Source: an uncultured Prevotellaceae bacterium (lineage in GTDB: Bacteria > Bacteroidota > Bacteroidia > Bacteroidales > Bacteroidaceae). Taken from it: DNA of 39,158 nucleotides. A model generated the notes under the pieces. The model was not told where the DNA came from and made no database searches. It was given only the letters and a program-made list of their open reading frames with translations. The position numbers and the translations under genes were made by a program. Positions 25,741 through 36,418 of this stretch are shown here, in pieces; position 1 is the first letter of the stretch, and each line of letters opens with the position of its first letter. Location of the stretch: assembly GCA_902761905.1 (NCBI GenBank), contig CACWMK010000028.1, positions 1 to 39,158 of the forward strand, given 5' to 3'.

Positions 25741-26775
25741 ATGACAGAAGATTTCGATATACGGGAAGAACGATTCTCACAGGGAGAGAAAGACTTTGAG
25801 AACGCCTTGCGTCCGCTGAGTTTTAGTGACTTTAGCGGACAGAAGAAGGTGGTGGAAAATCTTGAGGTCTTTGTTGAGGCTGCCAAATATCGTGGTGAGC
25901 CGCTCGATCATACATTGTTGCATGGCCCTCCTGGACTGGGAAAGACTACACTCTCAAACATCATCGCCAACGAACTTGGCGTGGGATTCAAGATTACCAG
26001 TGGACCAGTACTCGACAAGCCTGGCGATCTGGCTGGCATATTGACCTCGCTCGAGAAGAACGATGTGCTGTTTATCGATGAGATTCACCGTTTGTCGCCT
26101 GTGGTAGAGGAATATCTATACAGTGCGATGGAGGACTACCGCATCGATATAATGATAGATAAGGGCCCGTCGGCTCGCAGCATACAGATTGATCTGAACC
26201 CATTCACACTGGTGGGTGCTACCACTCGTAGCGGTCTGCTCACAGCCCCTCTGCGTGCACGATTCGGTATCAATATGCATCTGGAGTACTACGAGCCCGA
26301 GACACTGCAGACCATCATAGAGCGTTCGGCAGGTATACTGGGTGTACCCATCACAGAAGATGCTGCACTCGAGATAGCAGGTCGCTCGCGTGGAACACCG
26401 CGTATTGCCAATGCACTGCTGCGTCGTGTGCGCGACTTTGCTCAGGTTAAAGGCAACGGTATGATCGATACCAAGATTACAAAGATTGCCTTGACTGCAC
26501 TGAATATCGATAAGTATGGCCTCGACGAGATCGACAACAAGATCCTTCTCACCATCATCGATAAGTTCCGTGGTGGTCCTGTGGGTATCACCACCATCGC
26601 TACAGCTATCGGCGAGGATGCTGGTACCGTTGAGGAGGTTTACGAGCCATTCCTTATTATGGAAGGCTTTATCAAGCGTACACCTCGCGGCCGTATGGTT
26701 ACCGAGTTGGCCTACAAGCACTTTGGCCGCAACCCTTATGGAGGCAATATAATGCAACCTAATCTGTTTGATTGA
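25741..26775 (+). CDS. ruvB: Holliday junction branch migration helicase RuvB
   Basis: 344 residues, the normal length. Walker [12 protein letters not shown] and Walker [10 protein letters not shown] are present, with sensor [18 protein letters not shown] and the arginine finger region. The C-terminal winged helix ([20 protein letters not shown]) contacts DNA. RuvB forms hexameric rings that drive branch migration with RuvA. The protein starts [14 protein letters not shown], as in other Bacteroidota. It lies in one operon with lemA, coaD and ybeY. Confidence 0.97.
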   Translation: MTEDFDIREERFSQGEKDFENALRPLSFSDFSGQKKVVENLEVFVEAAKYRGEPLDHTLLHGPPGLGKTTLSNIIANELGVGFKITSGPVLDKPGDLAGILTSLEKNDVLFIDEIHRLSPVVEEYLYSAMEDYRIDIMIDKGPSARSIQIDLNPFTLVGATTRSGLLTAPLRARFGINMHLEYYEPETLQTIIERSAGILGVPITEDAALEIAGRSRGTPRIANALLRRVRDFAQVKGNGMIDTKITKIALTALNIDKYGLDEIDNKILLTIIDKFRGGPVGITTIATAIGEDAGTVEEVYEPFLIMEGFIKRTPRGRMVTELAYKHFGRNPYGGNIMQPNLFD

Positions 26776-26776
26776 T

Positions 26777-27229
26777 ATGAAGACAGGTATATTCGTTGGG
26801 AGTTTCAATCCTTTTACCATTGGTCACGATTCCATCGTGCGTCGTGCGCTGCCGCTCTTCGATAGACTGGTAATCGGAGTGGTGGGCGACAATGTGCACA
26901 AGCCCGATATGCCATCGGCCGAGGAACGTATGCAGGTGATAAGGGATCTGTATGCCGACGATGCACGCATCGAGGTAAAGCCTTACAACGGACTTGCAAT
27001 GGACTTTGCTAAAGCCGAGAATGCCAAATTCATTGTGAAAGGTGTGCGCACCGTTAGCGATTTCGAATACGAACAATGGCAGGCCGACTTCAACCGTAAG
27101 TTGGGAGGCATCGAGACTATCTTGCTTTATACCGAGCCAGAGTTGGCCAGCGTGTCATCTAGTGCAGTGCGCGAGTTACAGCACTTCGGTGTGGATGTGA
27201 GTAATTATCTTCCTAAGAAAAAACTATAA
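26777..27229 (+). CDS. coaD: Pantetheine-phosphate adenylyltransferase
   Basis: 150 residues from the ATG at 26777, one base after the ruvB stop; a TTG three codons upstream is unlikely. The nucleotidyltransferase motif is GSFNPFTIGHDSIVRRAL (T/HxGH class), with VKGVRTVSDFEYE and the C-terminal TEPELASVSSSAVREL. It makes dephospho-CoA from phosphopantetheine and ATP, the penultimate step of CoA synthesis. Confidence 0.96.
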   Translation: MKTGIFVGSFNPFTIGHDSIVRRALPLFDRLVIGVVGDNVHKPDMPSAEERMQVIRDLYADDARIEVKPYNGLAMDFAKAENAKFIVKGVRTVSDFEYEQWQADFNRKLGGIETILLYTEPELASVSSSAVRELQHFGVDVSNYLPKKKL

Positions 27230-27234
27230 CTAAT

Positions 27235-27651
27235 ATGATTATATACGAGGCAGAAGGGGTAAAGTTCCCTAACATTATGAAACGTGAGACCACAGCTTGG
27301 ATACGCAAGGTGGCAGCAAGCTATGGTAAGAAGGTGGGCGAGATCGGCTATCTGTTTGTCAACGACGACAAGATTCTCGAGGTGAACAATCAGTTTCTAG
27401 GTCACGACTATTACACTGATATCATCACCTTCGACTACACTGAAGGTAAGACCATCAGTGGAGATATCTATATATCGGTCGACACAGTGTTTACCAATGC
27501 CGACAAGTTCGGTCGTCCATACGATGAAGAGTTGCATCGTGTGATAATACACGGAGTGCTGCACTTGTGTGGAATTAACGATAAGGGCCCTGGTGAGCGT
27601 GAGATAATGGAAGCTGCCGAGGATAAGGCCCTGGCTATGCTAGATGAATAA
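27235..27651 (+). CDS. ybeY: Endoribonuclease YbeY
   Basis: 138 residues. The metal site reads HGVLHLCGIND: the first two His of the usual HxxxHxxxxxH are present, and the third position is Asp. Upstream blocks LFVNDDKILEVNNQFLGHD and TDIITFDY with GDIYIS are typical. YbeY helps mature 16S rRNA and check ribosome quality. It lies 5 bases after coaD in the operon. Confidence 0.93.
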   Translation: MIIYEAEGVKFPNIMKRETTAWIRKVAASYGKKVGEIGYLFVNDDKILEVNNQFLGHDYYTDIITFDYTEGKTISGDIYISVDTVFTNADKFGRPYDEELHRVIIHGVLHLCGINDKGPGEREIMEAAEDKALAMLDE

Positions 27652-27674
27652 TATGAATAGGTATTAAGATAAAG

Positions 27675-28076
27675 ATGAAGAAGATATTGATTAAGACCGT
27701 GAGCTGCTGCTCACTGATTGTTGCTGCGCTGACTCTTACCAGTTGGGCGGCAGATAATGTAATGACAAAGGAGAGTGGTATGACCGTTATCAACACTACC
27801 ACACTGGGTAAGAATGTTCAGGGATATATCGGTACAACCCCACTTAAGATTTACATTGAGAAGAACAAGGTGGTTAAGATTGAAGCACTGAAGAATCAGG
27901 AGACACCTAAGTATTTTATTAAGGTAAAGAAGGCTTTGCTCGACAAGTGGAACGGCAAGAAGGTAAAGGATGCCAAAGCACTTAAGGTTGACGCCGTAAC
28001 TGGTGCTACTTATTCATCAGAGGCTGTTATCGAGAACGTGAAGTTGGGTCTGGATTACTATCAGAAGAATAAGTAA
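27675..28076 (+). CDS. Secreted single-domain FMN-binding protein
   Basis: 133 residues with a Sec signal peptide (about 1-26, ending TSWAAD). The mature protein is a single FMN_bind domain with the flavinylation motif DAVTGATYSS near the C-terminus, where the Thr would be joined to FMN by an ApbE-type transferase. Such domains carry electrons outside the cytoplasmic membrane, as in RnfG/NqrC or respiratory reductases. No redox partner gene is next to it. It sits between ybeY (23-base gap) and the Cof-type HAD gene, whose start overlaps its stop by one base (TAATG). Confidence 0.87.
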   Translation: MKKILIKTVSCCSLIVAALTLTSWAADNVMTKESGMTVINTTTLGKNVQGYIGTTPLKIYIEKNKVVKIEALKNQETPKYFIKVKKALLDKWNGKKVKDAKALKVDAVTGATYSSEAVIENVKLGLDYYQKNK

Positions 28077-28864
28077 TGCAGCCTAGCTACGCTCTGTTTT
28101 ATGACATAGACGGAACCTTGGTAAGCTTTGAGTCTCACCAGATTCCGCCTTCTACTATTATGGCCCTTACCCAGGCCAAGGCCAATGGTCATAAGGTGTT
28201 TATTGCCACTGGTCGTCCGCCTATCATTATTACCAATCTTGGTGCCATAGAACACCTGATTGACGGCTATGTTACTACCAACGGCGCCCTGTGTTTTGTG
28301 GACGATGAGGTGGTATCATGCAAACATATTCCAGCCGACGAGGCGCGATTGGTGGTAGAGGATAGCATCGAGAAGTGCTATGGTGTGATAGTTATCGGCG
28401 AGAAGGATGTGGCTGTGCTCGATCCTAAGGGCGATGTAGATATGATTTTCCGTCAGCATTTGGCTGTCGAGAATCTTAATCTGGCCAAGCCTGTGGAACA
28501 TGTATTGCAGCAGCGCATCATGCAGATAACACCATTCTTCGATAAGGACTACGAAGCAGAACTGATGCAGCGACTGCCTGGCTGTACGTCAGGCCGATGG
28601 CATCCTGCCTTTACTGATATTACCGCTCTTGGTGCAGATAAGGGCGAGGGAGTGTTGGCTATGGCCAGACACCTGGGCTTTGATCCTAAGTACACTATGG
28701 CCTTTGGCGATGGTGGCAATGACACATCGATGATACGTACGGCTGGCATAGGTGTGGCGATGGGTAATGCTATCGACGACCTGAAAAAAGAAGCCGACTT
28801 CGTGACTACTTCTGTCGACGAAGACGGCATCCTTAATGCTTTGCGCCATTACGGCGTTATCTAG
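28076..28864 (+). CDS. Cof-type HAD-IIB phosphatase
   Basis: 262 residues. HAD motif I is FYDIDGTLVSFE, motif II is FIATGRPP, and motif IV is MAFGDGGNDTSMIRTAGIG. The IIB cap domain lies between motifs II and III; GADKGEGVLAMARHLG carries the Lys of motif III. It hydrolyses phosphate from small sugar phosphates or cofactors; the exact substrate is unknown. It is the last gene of the lemA operon and converges with the S41 protease gene with one base between the stops. Confidence 0.9.
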   Translation: MQPSYALFYDIDGTLVSFESHQIPPSTIMALTQAKANGHKVFIATGRPPIIITNLGAIEHLIDGYVTTNGALCFVDDEVVSCKHIPADEARLVVEDSIEKCYGVIVIGEKDVAVLDPKGDVDMIFRQHLAVENLNLAKPVEHVLQQRIMQITPFFDKDYEAELMQRLPGCTSGRWHPAFTDITALGADKGEGVLAMARHLGFDPKYTMAFGDGGNDTSMIRTAGIGVAMGNAIDDLKKEADFVTTSVDEDGILNALRHYGVI

Positions 28865-28865
28865 C

Positions 28866-30443
28866 TTATCGCTTTTCTATCACTTGCAGTGCGCGTTTTA
28901 CCATCTCGTTTTCATCGTTGAAGATCGAGAAGTATTCGCTCATGTCCCAGATGTCGCGTGCTATCAGCGCCTTAAGTTGTAGGCGCAGGTAGGGCAGTGT
29001 CTTCTGCAGTTCGGCATCGTCTTTGGGCTTAATCTTCTGTTTTTCGCCCTCTTTCAGTATGGCATCGATAAGTGTCTGTGGCACCTCGAAACGCTGCTTG
29101 TAGTCGGCAAACGATGTCCACTCCTTCTTAAGCTTCTTGCGATGACTGTCTACGTAGCGCAGATTCTGTTGCAGCACTATGCTCTTGGCAGCAAGTTCGC
29201 GATGGAAGTTGGTGTAGAGTGTAGTGTCAAGTGGGATATACTCGTCGGGCATGATACCGCCACCACCGTAGACTGTGCGATGCTGGCGCAGAGTCTCGTA
29301 CTTCAGCGAGTCGGCAAAGTGTATGCTGTCGGCATTGGTCAGCTCGCCGCTCTTCAAGCGGTTAATCACGTCCATAGCATAGTCGCGATTTTCACCCTTC
29401 TTGTATGGCTTCTGAATGCAGCGGCCTGATGGGGTGTAGTAGTGGGCTATGGTCAGTCGGATCATTGAACCGTCGGGCAAGTCGAGTGGGCGCTGAACCA
29501 GACCCTTGCCAAACGTGCGGCGACCTACCACAATACCGCGGTCCTGGTCCTGTATTGCGCCAGTAACAATCTCGGCAGCTGATGCTGTGTAGCTGTCAAC
29601 CAGCACCACTACCTTGCCCTGCTGCATCACACCGCCGCCATCGGCCTTATACTCTGTGCGAGGCACCTTGCGGCCTTCGGTATACACGATGAGATCGCCG
29701 CGCTGCAGGAACTCGTTGGCTATGTCGACGGCAGCCTTAAGATAACCTCCGCCGTTCTCCTGCAGGTCGAGGATAAGGTGCTGCATGCCCTGGTCGCGCA
29801 GGGTTTTCAGACCCTCCATAAACTCCTGATGGGTGGTAGCTCCAAAGTTGCCTATGCGGATGTAACCTATCTGCGGACGAATCATATATACTGCATCGAC
29901 GGATTTTACAGGTATCTTATCGCGCACAACGGTGAATGTCAGACGGTCTTTTATGCCGTGACGGATTACGCCAAGCTTTACTTTTGTGCCCTTTGGACCG
30001 CGCAGACGCTTCATTATTTCCTCCTTGCTCATCTTTACGCCAGCTATAGCGCTATCGTTAACAGATACAATTCTGTCGCCGGCAATGATACCAACTTTTT
30101 CTGATGGACCGTTCACTACGGGCTGGATAACCAGCAGCGTGTCTTCTATCATGTTGAACTGCACGCCAATGCCCTCAAAGTTTCCTGAGAGCGGCTCATT
30201 GGCATCCTTCACCTCCTTGGGAGTCATGTAAGATGAGTGCGGATCGAGCTTGCTCAGCATGCCTCTGATGGCATCTTCTACCAACTTCTTCTCGTCTACA
30301 TCGTCTACGTAGAGATTGCTGATAGATATCTCAGCGATATTCAGCTTGCGCAAAGGCGAATCGTCACCATTATTGATGCGAAATTGAGCATTGGCACTAA
30401 GTGCGCCAAAACTCAGCAATATAGAGAATAATACCTTATTCAT
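28866..30443 (-). CDS. S41 family C-terminal processing peptidase
   Basis: 525 residues with a signal peptide (about 1-20, ending SANAQ). A PDZ domain (about 85-165; [19 protein letters not shown] and [13 protein letters not shown]) precedes the S41 core. The catalytic Ser is in [16 protein letters not shown] and the Lys in [12 protein letters not shown], giving the Ser-Lys dyad. A C-terminal helical region follows. It acts in the periplasm on C-termini of proteins. The start overlaps the end of parE by 8 bases on the same strand. Confidence 0.92.
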   Translation of the reverse strand: MNKVLFSILLSFGALSANAQFRINNGDDSPLRKLNIAEISISNLYVDDVDEKKLVEDAIRGMLSKLDPHSSYMTPKEVKDANEPLSGNFEGIGVQFNMIEDTLLVIQPVVNGPSEKVGIIAGDRIVSVNDSAIAGVKMSKEEIMKRLRGPKGTKVKLGVIRHGIKDRLTFTVVRDKIPVKSVDAVYMIRPQIGYIRIGNFGATTHQEFMEGLKTLRDQGMQHLILDLQENGGGYLKAAVDIANEFLQRGDLIVYTEGRKVPRTEYKADGGGVMQQGKVVVLVDSYTASAAEIVTGAIQDQDRGIVVGRRTFGKGLVQRPLDLPDGSMIRLTIAHYYTPSGRCIQKPYKKGENRDYAMDVINRLKSGELTNADSIHFADSLKYETLRQHRTVYGGGGIMPDEYIPLDTTLYTNFHRELAAKSIVLQQNLRYVDSHRKKLKKEWTSFADYKQRFEVPQTLIDAILKEGEKQKIKPKDDAELQKTLPYLRLQLKALIARDIWDMSEYFSIFNDENEMVKRALQVIEKR

Positions 30444-32385
30444 AAATGTCTTCTTCTGGGCGGTCTTCTTCTACCACCAGGTTGTCGATAATAAAGTTCT
30501 GGCGCTCCATGGTGTTCTTGCCCATGTAGTACTCCAGTAACTTGGCTACTTGGTCTGTCTTGTGCAGGGTTACTTGTTCCAGACGGATGTCGGGACCGAT
30601 AAAACCTGCGAATTCATCGGGCGAAATCTCACCAAGACCTTTAAATCGGGTTATCTCTGGGTCTGGACCTAGTTCCTCGATTGCCTTCTGGCGCTCCTCG
30701 TCGCTATAGCAGTAGCGGGTGATGAAATCGCTCTTCTTGTCCGATTTTGCATCGGCTTCGGCTATCGCTTTCTTGTTTTTTATCTTGGTGCGACGATTGC
30801 GCACACGGAATAGCGGTGTCTGCAACACATACACGTGCCCCTTCTTGATGAGTTCTGGGAAGAACTGCAGGAAGAATGTGATGATGAGCAGGCGGATGTG
30901 CATACCGTCCACATCGGCATCGGTTGCAACTATCACCTTATTATATCTAAGGTTGTCAAGACTCTCTTCGATGTCGAGTGCGGCCTGTAGCAGGTTGAAC
31001 TCCTCGTTCTCGTAGACCACCTTCTTGGTCAGTCCGAAGCAGTTAAGCGGTTTACCACGCAGCGAGAACACAGCCTGAGTGTTCACATCGCGGCTCTTGG
31101 TGATGCTTCCGCTGGCCGAATCACCCTCAGTGATGAAGATGCACGATTCCTCCTTGCGGTCATTTTTCACATCGCTGAAGTGTATGCGACAGTCGCGCAG
31201 TTTGCGGTTGTGCAGATTTGCCTTTTTGGCGCGCTCACGGGCCAGCTTGGTTACACCAGCCATCGCCTTGCGGTCGCGCTCGCTCTCTTTGATTTTATTC
31301 TCGATTACCTCGGCCACGTCCTGATGGATGTGCAGATAGTTGTCAACCTCGGTCTTGATGAAGTCGCCCACGTATTTGTTGATGCTCACGCCGCCGTCGG
31401 GTACCATCGTCAGCGAACCAAGCTTAATCTTGGTCTGACTCTCGAACATAGGCTCTTCTACGTTGATAGCGATGGCTGCCACGATACCTGTGCGGATGTC
31501 GCCATACTCGTATTTGCCGTAGAACTCCTTGATGGTACGGGCTATGTGCTCCTTGAATGCACTCTGATGAGTTCCGCCCTGAGTGGTGTGCTGACCGTTC
31601 ACGAACGAGTAGTACTCCTCGCCGTACTGGTTGGCGTGAGTAAAGGCTATCTCGATGTCGTCGCCCTGCAGATGCACTATTGGGTAGAGTGCATCGCTGG
31701 TCATGCGGTCCTTCAGCAGATCCTCAAGTCCATGACGCGACAGGATGCGGCGACCATTATACATGATGGTCAGTCCGATGTTGAGGTATGTGTAGTTGCG
31801 AAGCATGTTTTCTACGATTTCATCGTGGAACTTGTAGTTAACAAACTTCGTTGCGTCGGGCTCAAAGTATATGTATGTGCCGTTCTCGTCGGTGGTTGGC
31901 TCTGTGGTATCGCTCACCAGCTTGCCGCACTCAAACACGGCCTTGCGCACCTTGCCTTCACGATAGCTGTGCACCTCGAAGTGGCTGCTCAGTGCGTTTA
32001 CGGCCTTCACACCCACACCGTTCAGTCCGATTGACTTCTTAAATGCCTTCGAGTCGAACTTACCACTGGTGTTAAGTATGCTCACCGATTCTATCAGTTT
32101 GCCCTGTGGTATACCGCGTCCGTAGTCGCGAACCGATATGCGCAGGTTGTCTTCTACGTTTACCTCGATTCTATCGCCGGCTTTCATCTTAAACTCGTCG
32201 ATAGAGTTGTCGAACACTTCTTTCAGCAGCACGTAAATACCATCATCAGTTGATGATCCGTCGCCCAGCTTACCAATATACATACCAGGGCGCAAGCGGA
32301 TGTGCTCCAGTCCGGTTAAGGTCTGGATATTACCTTCGTCGTAATTGACGGTTTCTGGATTAATCAGGTTGTTATCTTCACTCAT
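30436..32385 (-). CDS. parE: DNA topoisomerase IV subunit B
   Basis: 649 residues from the ATG at 32385, whose ATGA overlaps the stop of the GNAT-like gene; a start six codons upstream is less likely. The GHKL ATPase shows [17 protein letters not shown] and [14 protein letters not shown]. The TOPRIM domain shows [12 protein letters not shown] and [19 protein letters not shown]-terminal part with [15 protein letters not shown] completes the subunit. With ParC it unlinks daughter chromosomes. GyrB would be longer (about 800); the length and the Bacteroidota-type core fit ParE. Confidence 0.94.
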   Translation of the reverse strand: MSEDNNLINPETVNYDEGNIQTLTGLEHIRLRPGMYIGKLGDGSSTDDGIYVLLKEVFDNSIDEFKMKAGDRIEVNVEDNLRISVRDYGRGIPQGKLIESVSILNTSGKFDSKAFKKSIGLNGVGVKAVNALSSHFEVHSYREGKVRKAVFECGKLVSDTTEPTTDENGTYIYFEPDATKFVNYKFHDEIVENMLRNYTYLNIGLTIMYNGRRILSRHGLEDLLKDRMTSDALYPIVHLQGDDIEIAFTHANQYGEEYYSFVNGQHTTQGGTHQSAFKEHIARTIKEFYGKYEYGDIRTGIVAAIAINVEEPMFESQTKIKLGSLTMVPDGGVSINKYVGDFIKTEVDNYLHIHQDVAEVIENKIKESERDRKAMAGVTKLARERAKKANLHNRKLRDCRIHFSDVKNDRKEESCIFITEGDSASGSITKSRDVNTQAVFSLRGKPLNCFGLTKKVVYENEEFNLLQAALDIEESLDNLRYNKVIVATDADVDGMHIRLLIITFFLQFFPELIKKGHVYVLQTPLFRVRNRRTKIKNKKAIAEADAKSDKKSDFITRYCYSDEERQKAIEELGPDPEITRFKGLGEISPDEFAGFIGPDIRLEQVTLHKTDQVAKLLEYYMGKNTMERQNFIIDNLVVEEDRPEEDIYE

Positions 32386-33533
32386 AGATTCTTTTTGAAA
32401 CATCTTCTGCGTTTATGTTGTATGTGCTCCAGGTACTGCCACTGGCTCTGTACCTTTGCGTTGGTCTCCATCTCCACGTTGGTCTCGCCCCACTTGAATC
32501 CATACTTCTGGTAGCGCGGAATGAGGTCGTAGAACAGCAGTGCGTTTGCGCCCTTCTGCTGATATTCGGGCAGGATGCCCACCAACATCAGGTCTACACA
32601 CTCGGCCTTGTGGAACTTGAGTGCCTTCAGGCAGTGCCACCATCCGAATGGCCACAGGCGGCCGCGGCGACACTTCTGCAGGGCTCGTGTCATCGATGTG
32701 ATCGATATGCCCACGCCGATGATGTCGTGGTTGGGCGTGTTCCAGTCTTCTATCAGACAGAGCAGGTTCATGTCGAGCATGGGGAAGTACATCTTAAGGT
32801 ACTCATCTATCTGAGCCTCAGTCATTTGCGAGTAGCCATAGAGGTGGCCGAACGACTTGTTGACCACGTCGAGCACCTTGCGACCTATCTGCTCCTTACC
32901 AAACACCTGACTGCGCTTGGGGTGCATCGGGTGCAGGTTGTAGCGCTTCATCACCAGCTCGGCTATCTTCTTGTACTTCTCGGGCATGCCGTCCTTTGGC
33001 ACTATCAGCTTGAATTCCACATAGTCGTTGTCCTTCTCCCAACCGCCTATCTGCTCCAAGTGCTTGGGGTAGTAGGGGTAATTGTATATGGTGGCCATGG
33101 TGCCCATCTGGTCGAATCCCTCGATGAGCATACCCTCTGGATCCATATCGGTGAAGCCCAATGGGCCTATGATTTCTGTCATTCCCTTCTCGCGGCCCCA
33201 CTGCTCGGCGGCATCAAACAGCGCACGGCTCACCTCGATATCATCGATGAAATCTACCCAACCGAAGCGGAGACTCTTGCGCTCCCACTTCTCGTTGGCA
33301 CGATGATTGATGATTGCGGCTATGCGTCCGGCCACCTTGCCATCCTTGTAGGCCAGGAAATACTCAGCCTCGCAGAACTCGAAGGCGGCATTCTTGTCCT
33401 TACCCAGGGTGTGCATGTCGTCGCTGAACAGGTTGGGCGCATCATACTGATTGCCCTTGTACAGATCGTAATGAAAGTCGATAAAAGTCTTGAGGTCTTT
33501 CTTGCCTTCAACTTTTCTGATTTCTACTGCCAT
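32382..33533 (-). CDS. GNAT-fold N-acetyltransferase-like protein
   Basis: 383 residues. The N-terminal half has a GNAT-like pattern ([20 protein letters not shown]), and the region [24 protein letters not shown] corresponds to the acceptor-side fold. A second GNAT-like segment near the C-terminus reads [18 protein letters not shown], with a degenerate acetyl-CoA loop. Double-GNAT proteins of this length are conserved in Bacteroidota and related phyla, with unknown substrate. It is coupled to parE by an ATGA overlap. Confidence 0.75.
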   Translation of the reverse strand: MAVEIRKVEGKKDLKTFIDFHYDLYKGNQYDAPNLFSDDMHTLGKDKNAAFEFCEAEYFLAYKDGKVAGRIAAIINHRANEKWERKSLRFGWVDFIDDIEVSRALFDAAEQWGREKGMTEIIGPLGFTDMDPEGMLIEGFDQMGTMATIYNYPYYPKHLEQIGGWEKDNDYVEFKLIVPKDGMPEKYKKIAELVMKRYNLHPMHPKRSQVFGKEQIGRKVLDVVNKSFGHLYGYSQMTEAQIDEYLKMYFPMLDMNLLCLIEDWNTPNHDIIGVGISITSMTRALQKCRRGRLWPFGWWHCLKALKFHKAECVDLMLVGILPEYQQKGANALLFYDLIPRYQKYGFKWGETNVEMETNAKVQSQWQYLEHIQHKRRRCFKKNL

Positions 33534-33605
33534 ATTCTCTCTTTTGATTCGTTAAGCATAAAAACGATGCAAAGATAATAAAAAAGCAGCAAACAGCAAA
33601 AAATA

Positions 33606-34766
33606 TTAAGATATTTTTCGGCAAACCAGTAGCAGATGGCCCTTCTGTGCGCTTGTTGTGGCAAAAATATAGGTGTCGCCGCCGTCTTTCAGTTTCAGTC
33701 GTTTGCGCAGCTCGGCTACCGATAGCGGGAAGTTGCGTGTGGCTATGTTGGCCTGCGTAATGCCGGCCAGGGCGGTCTTTAGTTCCTTTTTATTCATAGT
33801 GCTCGTGCGCTCGATAGCAAAACCTCTGCCAGGGAAGTCGGCGATGGGATTATCTGATAGGAACAAGTGCGAGTTCTTATCAGGCTGACTCATGCCGAAA
33901 CGTGCGCTCAACAGTTGGAAACAGCCAGCTTTCATAACCGATGCATTGGGTTCGTAGAGGTATTGTGGCTCTAATGCTAGTGGTGTAAAATTGCCGATTT
34001 CATCGCTGTTGCTGTAGCTGAACACCTGATCGTCGTTCACGCAGAATATCTGCAGCGGTTTGCTGTCGCGCTCAACCACCAGCAGTAGTTCTTTGCACTC
34101 ATTGGCTACTGAAACGATGTGCACTTGGCTCACTCGGCCGATGTCTGTTGCGGCCTTCTGCCAGTCGAGCATGGGCGATAGCTTTATCATTACTCGTGGT
34201 GCTTTTTCCAGCATTTCATCGATTATTTCCAGCACGTTTGGTGTGCAGTCAGCTATGCCGTAGGTGCGGGCGCCGTGCTCATCGCGGCGGGCTGGGTCGA
34301 TGAATATCAGGTCGGCATGGTCCAGCTGGTGCAGATAGTCCACACCGTTGCCGTTAACCACCTTTATGTGATTAAGCCCCAATACTTCGTAATTTGCCGA
34401 TGAAATGGCGCATAATTGCGGCATCTGTTCTATGTGGATTGCCTCTTTATACCCCTCGGCCATAAATGCCATATCCACGCCGAACCCTGCCGTTAGGTCT
34501 ACTAATCTGTCGCCCTTGCCGGCTATCTGGGCCTTATATCTGGCCGTCTGCTCGCTCGAGCATTGCTCCATCGACAGGTGGGGCGGGTAGGTGATGCCGT
34601 TGATGGCTGCCCACGATGGGATTTTCGTGCGTGCCTTTTGCCGTCCAGCTATCTGGTCGAGTGCGTACGCCAGGTCTACCTCAGGATTCTTCTTCCCAAG
34701 GAATGCCAGTTGGCGAACGTCCTCAGCGGCGTGCTGGCGTATAAACTCGAGTGTGGCTTGGTTCAT
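33606..34766 (-). CDS. Class I SAM-dependent methyltransferase, PG_1098/THUMP-like family
   Basis: 386 residues. An N-terminal helical part precedes a Rossmann methyltransferase with motif I LVDLTAGFGVDMAFMA and motif IV LIFIDPARRDEHG, the latter close to the (D/N)PP(Y/R) signature of RNA/DNA methyltransferases. The C-terminal part is a small ferredoxin-like/THUMP-like domain. Relatives were studied in Porphyromonas (PG_1098) structurally; the target, probably RNA, is not established. The gene follows the isomerase-like gene by 12 bases on the same strand. Confidence 0.85.
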   Translation of the reverse strand: MNQATLEFIRQHAAEDVRQLAFLGKKNPEVDLAYALDQIAGRQKARTKIPSWAAINGITYPPHLSMEQCSSEQTARYKAQIAGKGDRLVDLTAGFGVDMAFMAEGYKEAIHIEQMPQLCAISSANYEVLGLNHIKVVNGNGVDYLHQLDHADLIFIDPARRDEHGARTYGIADCTPNVLEIIDEMLEKAPRVMIKLSPMLDWQKAATDIGRVSQVHIVSVANECKELLLVVERDSKPLQIFCVNDDQVFSYSNSDEIGNFTPLALEPQYLYEPNASVMKAGCFQLLSARFGMSQPDKNSHLFLSDNPIADFPGRGFAIERTSTMNKKELKTALAGITQANIATRNFPLSVAELRKRLKLKDGGDTYIFATTSAQKGHLLLVCRKIS

Positions 34767-34778
34767 CAGCAGTGTGGG

Positions 34779-35930
34779 TTATAGTGCTGCTATAAAGTCC
34801 TCGAACAGTCGGCGATTGTTGCCTGGAGTGATGATGTGGTGATTGCCTATCGGCTGCGTCAGGAAGTAGTTAGCCTGCTGACTATCAGCCAGTTGTATCA
34901 CCTGCTGTGTGCGGCAAAGGTCGGGCTTGGCCTGATTGCGTACCAGCTCTCCCTCGGCCACGAACGATCGCTTCAGATCGCCCGATACCTTGAATACCGT
35001 CACAGCTCCCTCCTTCATATATCCACGTATGCCCACGCCTATACCACTCTCAAAGTGAGTGTCAAGTTCGTAGCGCTCCACCATATTCAGCGGAATGGTG
35101 CAGTGGGCAAACAGCATCTCGCCCGTTTCTGGGTTAATCTGCGATGGATTGGCCTGAAATCCTGATACGCCAAGCAGCGCATTGGTGATAGCCATCGATA
35201 GCATGGCGGGCACATCGCCCTCGCAGCCGGCCACCGTTCCCTCGCTGTTCAGCTTGGCCAGCGCCCAGCAACCAGTGTTCTTTACTGCCGTCAGCAGGTC
35301 GAAGCATCGCAGTGTAAATCCGCTCAACTGGTACTTTTCTACCATTCCCTTCAGCACCTCGTAGATACGTTCAGGCATATCCTTGCCGTCGGCACCCTTG
35401 GCGCCTTCTATCAGTTCGCCGATGGGAATCTCCACCAGTTCTATGCCCAACTTCGCCTTCACCGCCTTTGGGTCGGCAGCACTCGATATCAGCCAGTCTG
35501 ATGGCTCGCCGATTATTCCGTATCGCGTGCCAGCCAGCTTCCGCTTAGCCTGGTGCACCTGGTGCAGAGTCTGCAGTCTGCGAGCTATGTAGTCGGCACT
35601 ACCGTGTATTATCTCGCCCTGCATGTAGTTCTGCAGCAGATACGACATAATCTCCATCGATGCCGCCAGCGAGTTGCTTTTGCCCGATGTGAGCAGATAG
35701 AACGGTGCCTGCGACTGCTGACGCAGCTGTGGCAACAATCGCCTGAAAATGCCCTCAGTGCCGCCTGTGCGCACATATATCACCTGCAGCGCATGCTGCC
35801 CATAGTCGCTATAGTCGTTGCCACGAAGTGTATATTCTAACCCCAGACTACCCAGAAACTCCTGAGTAACCGCCGCCACTGCCTCCTCATCGTGCAGCTC
35901 CGACGTAAGTGTGTAGATTGCTATATCCAT
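34779..35930 (-). CDS. Fucose/arabinose isomerase-fold protein
   Basis: 383 residues, shorter than true L-fucose isomerase (about 590) or L-arabinose isomerase (about 500). The segment GCEGDVPAMLSMAITNALLG matches the metal-binding region of the FucI/AraA fold with Glu and Asp, and HHIITPG near the C-terminus supplies another likely ligand. It probably acts on a sugar or keeps only the fold; no specific substrate can be named. It heads a minus-strand unit with the methyltransferase gene and has a promoter at 35957-35991. Confidence 0.75.
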   Translation of the reverse strand: MDIAIYTLTSELHDEEAVAAVTQEFLGSLGLEYTLRGNDYSDYGQHALQVIYVRTGGTEGIFRRLLPQLRQQSQAPFYLLTSGKSNSLAASMEIMSYLLQNYMQGEIIHGSADYIARRLQTLHQVHQAKRKLAGTRYGIIGEPSDWLISSAADPKAVKAKLGIELVEIPIGELIEGAKGADGKDMPERIYEVLKGMVEKYQLSGFTLRCFDLLTAVKNTGCWALAKLNSEGTVAGCEGDVPAMLSMAITNALLGVSGFQANPSQINPETGEMLFAHCTIPLNMVERYELDTHFESGIGVGIRGYMKEGAVTVFKVSGDLKRSFVAEGELVRNQAKPDLCRTQQVIQLADSQQANYFLTQPIGNHHIITPGNNRRLFEDFIAAL

Positions 35931-35953
35931 AATTCAATTCTATTTTATTCCGC

Positions 35954-35985
35954 TTGCAAAAATACAAAAAATACCTGTATTTTTG
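35954..35985 (+). promoter_or_regulatory. Plus-strand promoter facing the hairpin-rich region
   Basis: TTGC at 35954-35957, 20 bases, TATTTTTG at 35978-35985. GCAAAAATAC (35956-35965) and GTATTTTTGC (35977-35986) form a perfect 10-bp inverted repeat that gives both strands the same box. Confidence 0.45.
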
Positions 35986-35991
35986 CGCAAA
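35957..35991 (-). promoter_or_regulatory. Minus-strand promoter of the isomerase-like gene
   Basis: On the minus strand, TTTG (35991-35988), 23 bases, TATTTTTG (35964-35957). It overlaps a plus-strand promoter through a shared inverted repeat. Confidence 0.5.
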
Positions 35992-36380
35992 ACGTAAGCA
36001 AAATACCCTAAAGCAGCCTGGCTTAACTTTTTTTAAGTCACTCTGTATATGTGCTTATCGGAGGATGTTGTGACAATTAGGACAAAAGACAGTGCATTTT
36101 TTTGCATACTTTTGGCCTACTACGGGTAGACGACTTGTCTACTACGACTAAACAATATGTTTAGATAGTGTGAATACTATGTTTATAAATTGAAAATAAT
36201 ATCATTCAATAAAATCATATCCAATACAATCATCGTCACAACCGGTACTTCATCGCCCACGAAGCGTAACTTCTCGAGCTAAGAAGTTACGGTAATCTAC
36301 CAGATATGTTACGATTATTTACTAGATAGATACCGACTATCTATAAGCCCGAGTTTTGCTACTATTAATAGAAAAAATAT

Positions 36381-36418
36381 TTCCCTCGTGAGGGCGCAAA
36401 ATTTCCCTCACGGGGGAA
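36381..36418. repeat. 14-bp stem-loop ending the hairpin-rich region
   Basis: TTCCCTCGTGAGGG (36381-36394) pairs with CCCTCACGGGGGAA (36405-36418) with one wobble and a 10-base loop. The minus strand continues into a T-rich run, so it could end leftward transcripts; the plus strand has no T run. Confidence 0.6.

Noticed and set aside
31180-32034. Plus-strand frame of 284 codons
   Set aside because: It is antisense to parE, whose motifs are complete.
32415-33578. Plus-strand frame of 387 codons
   Set aside because: It is the antisense shadow of the GNAT-like gene; the product is a Leu/Val/His-rich sequence with no domain.
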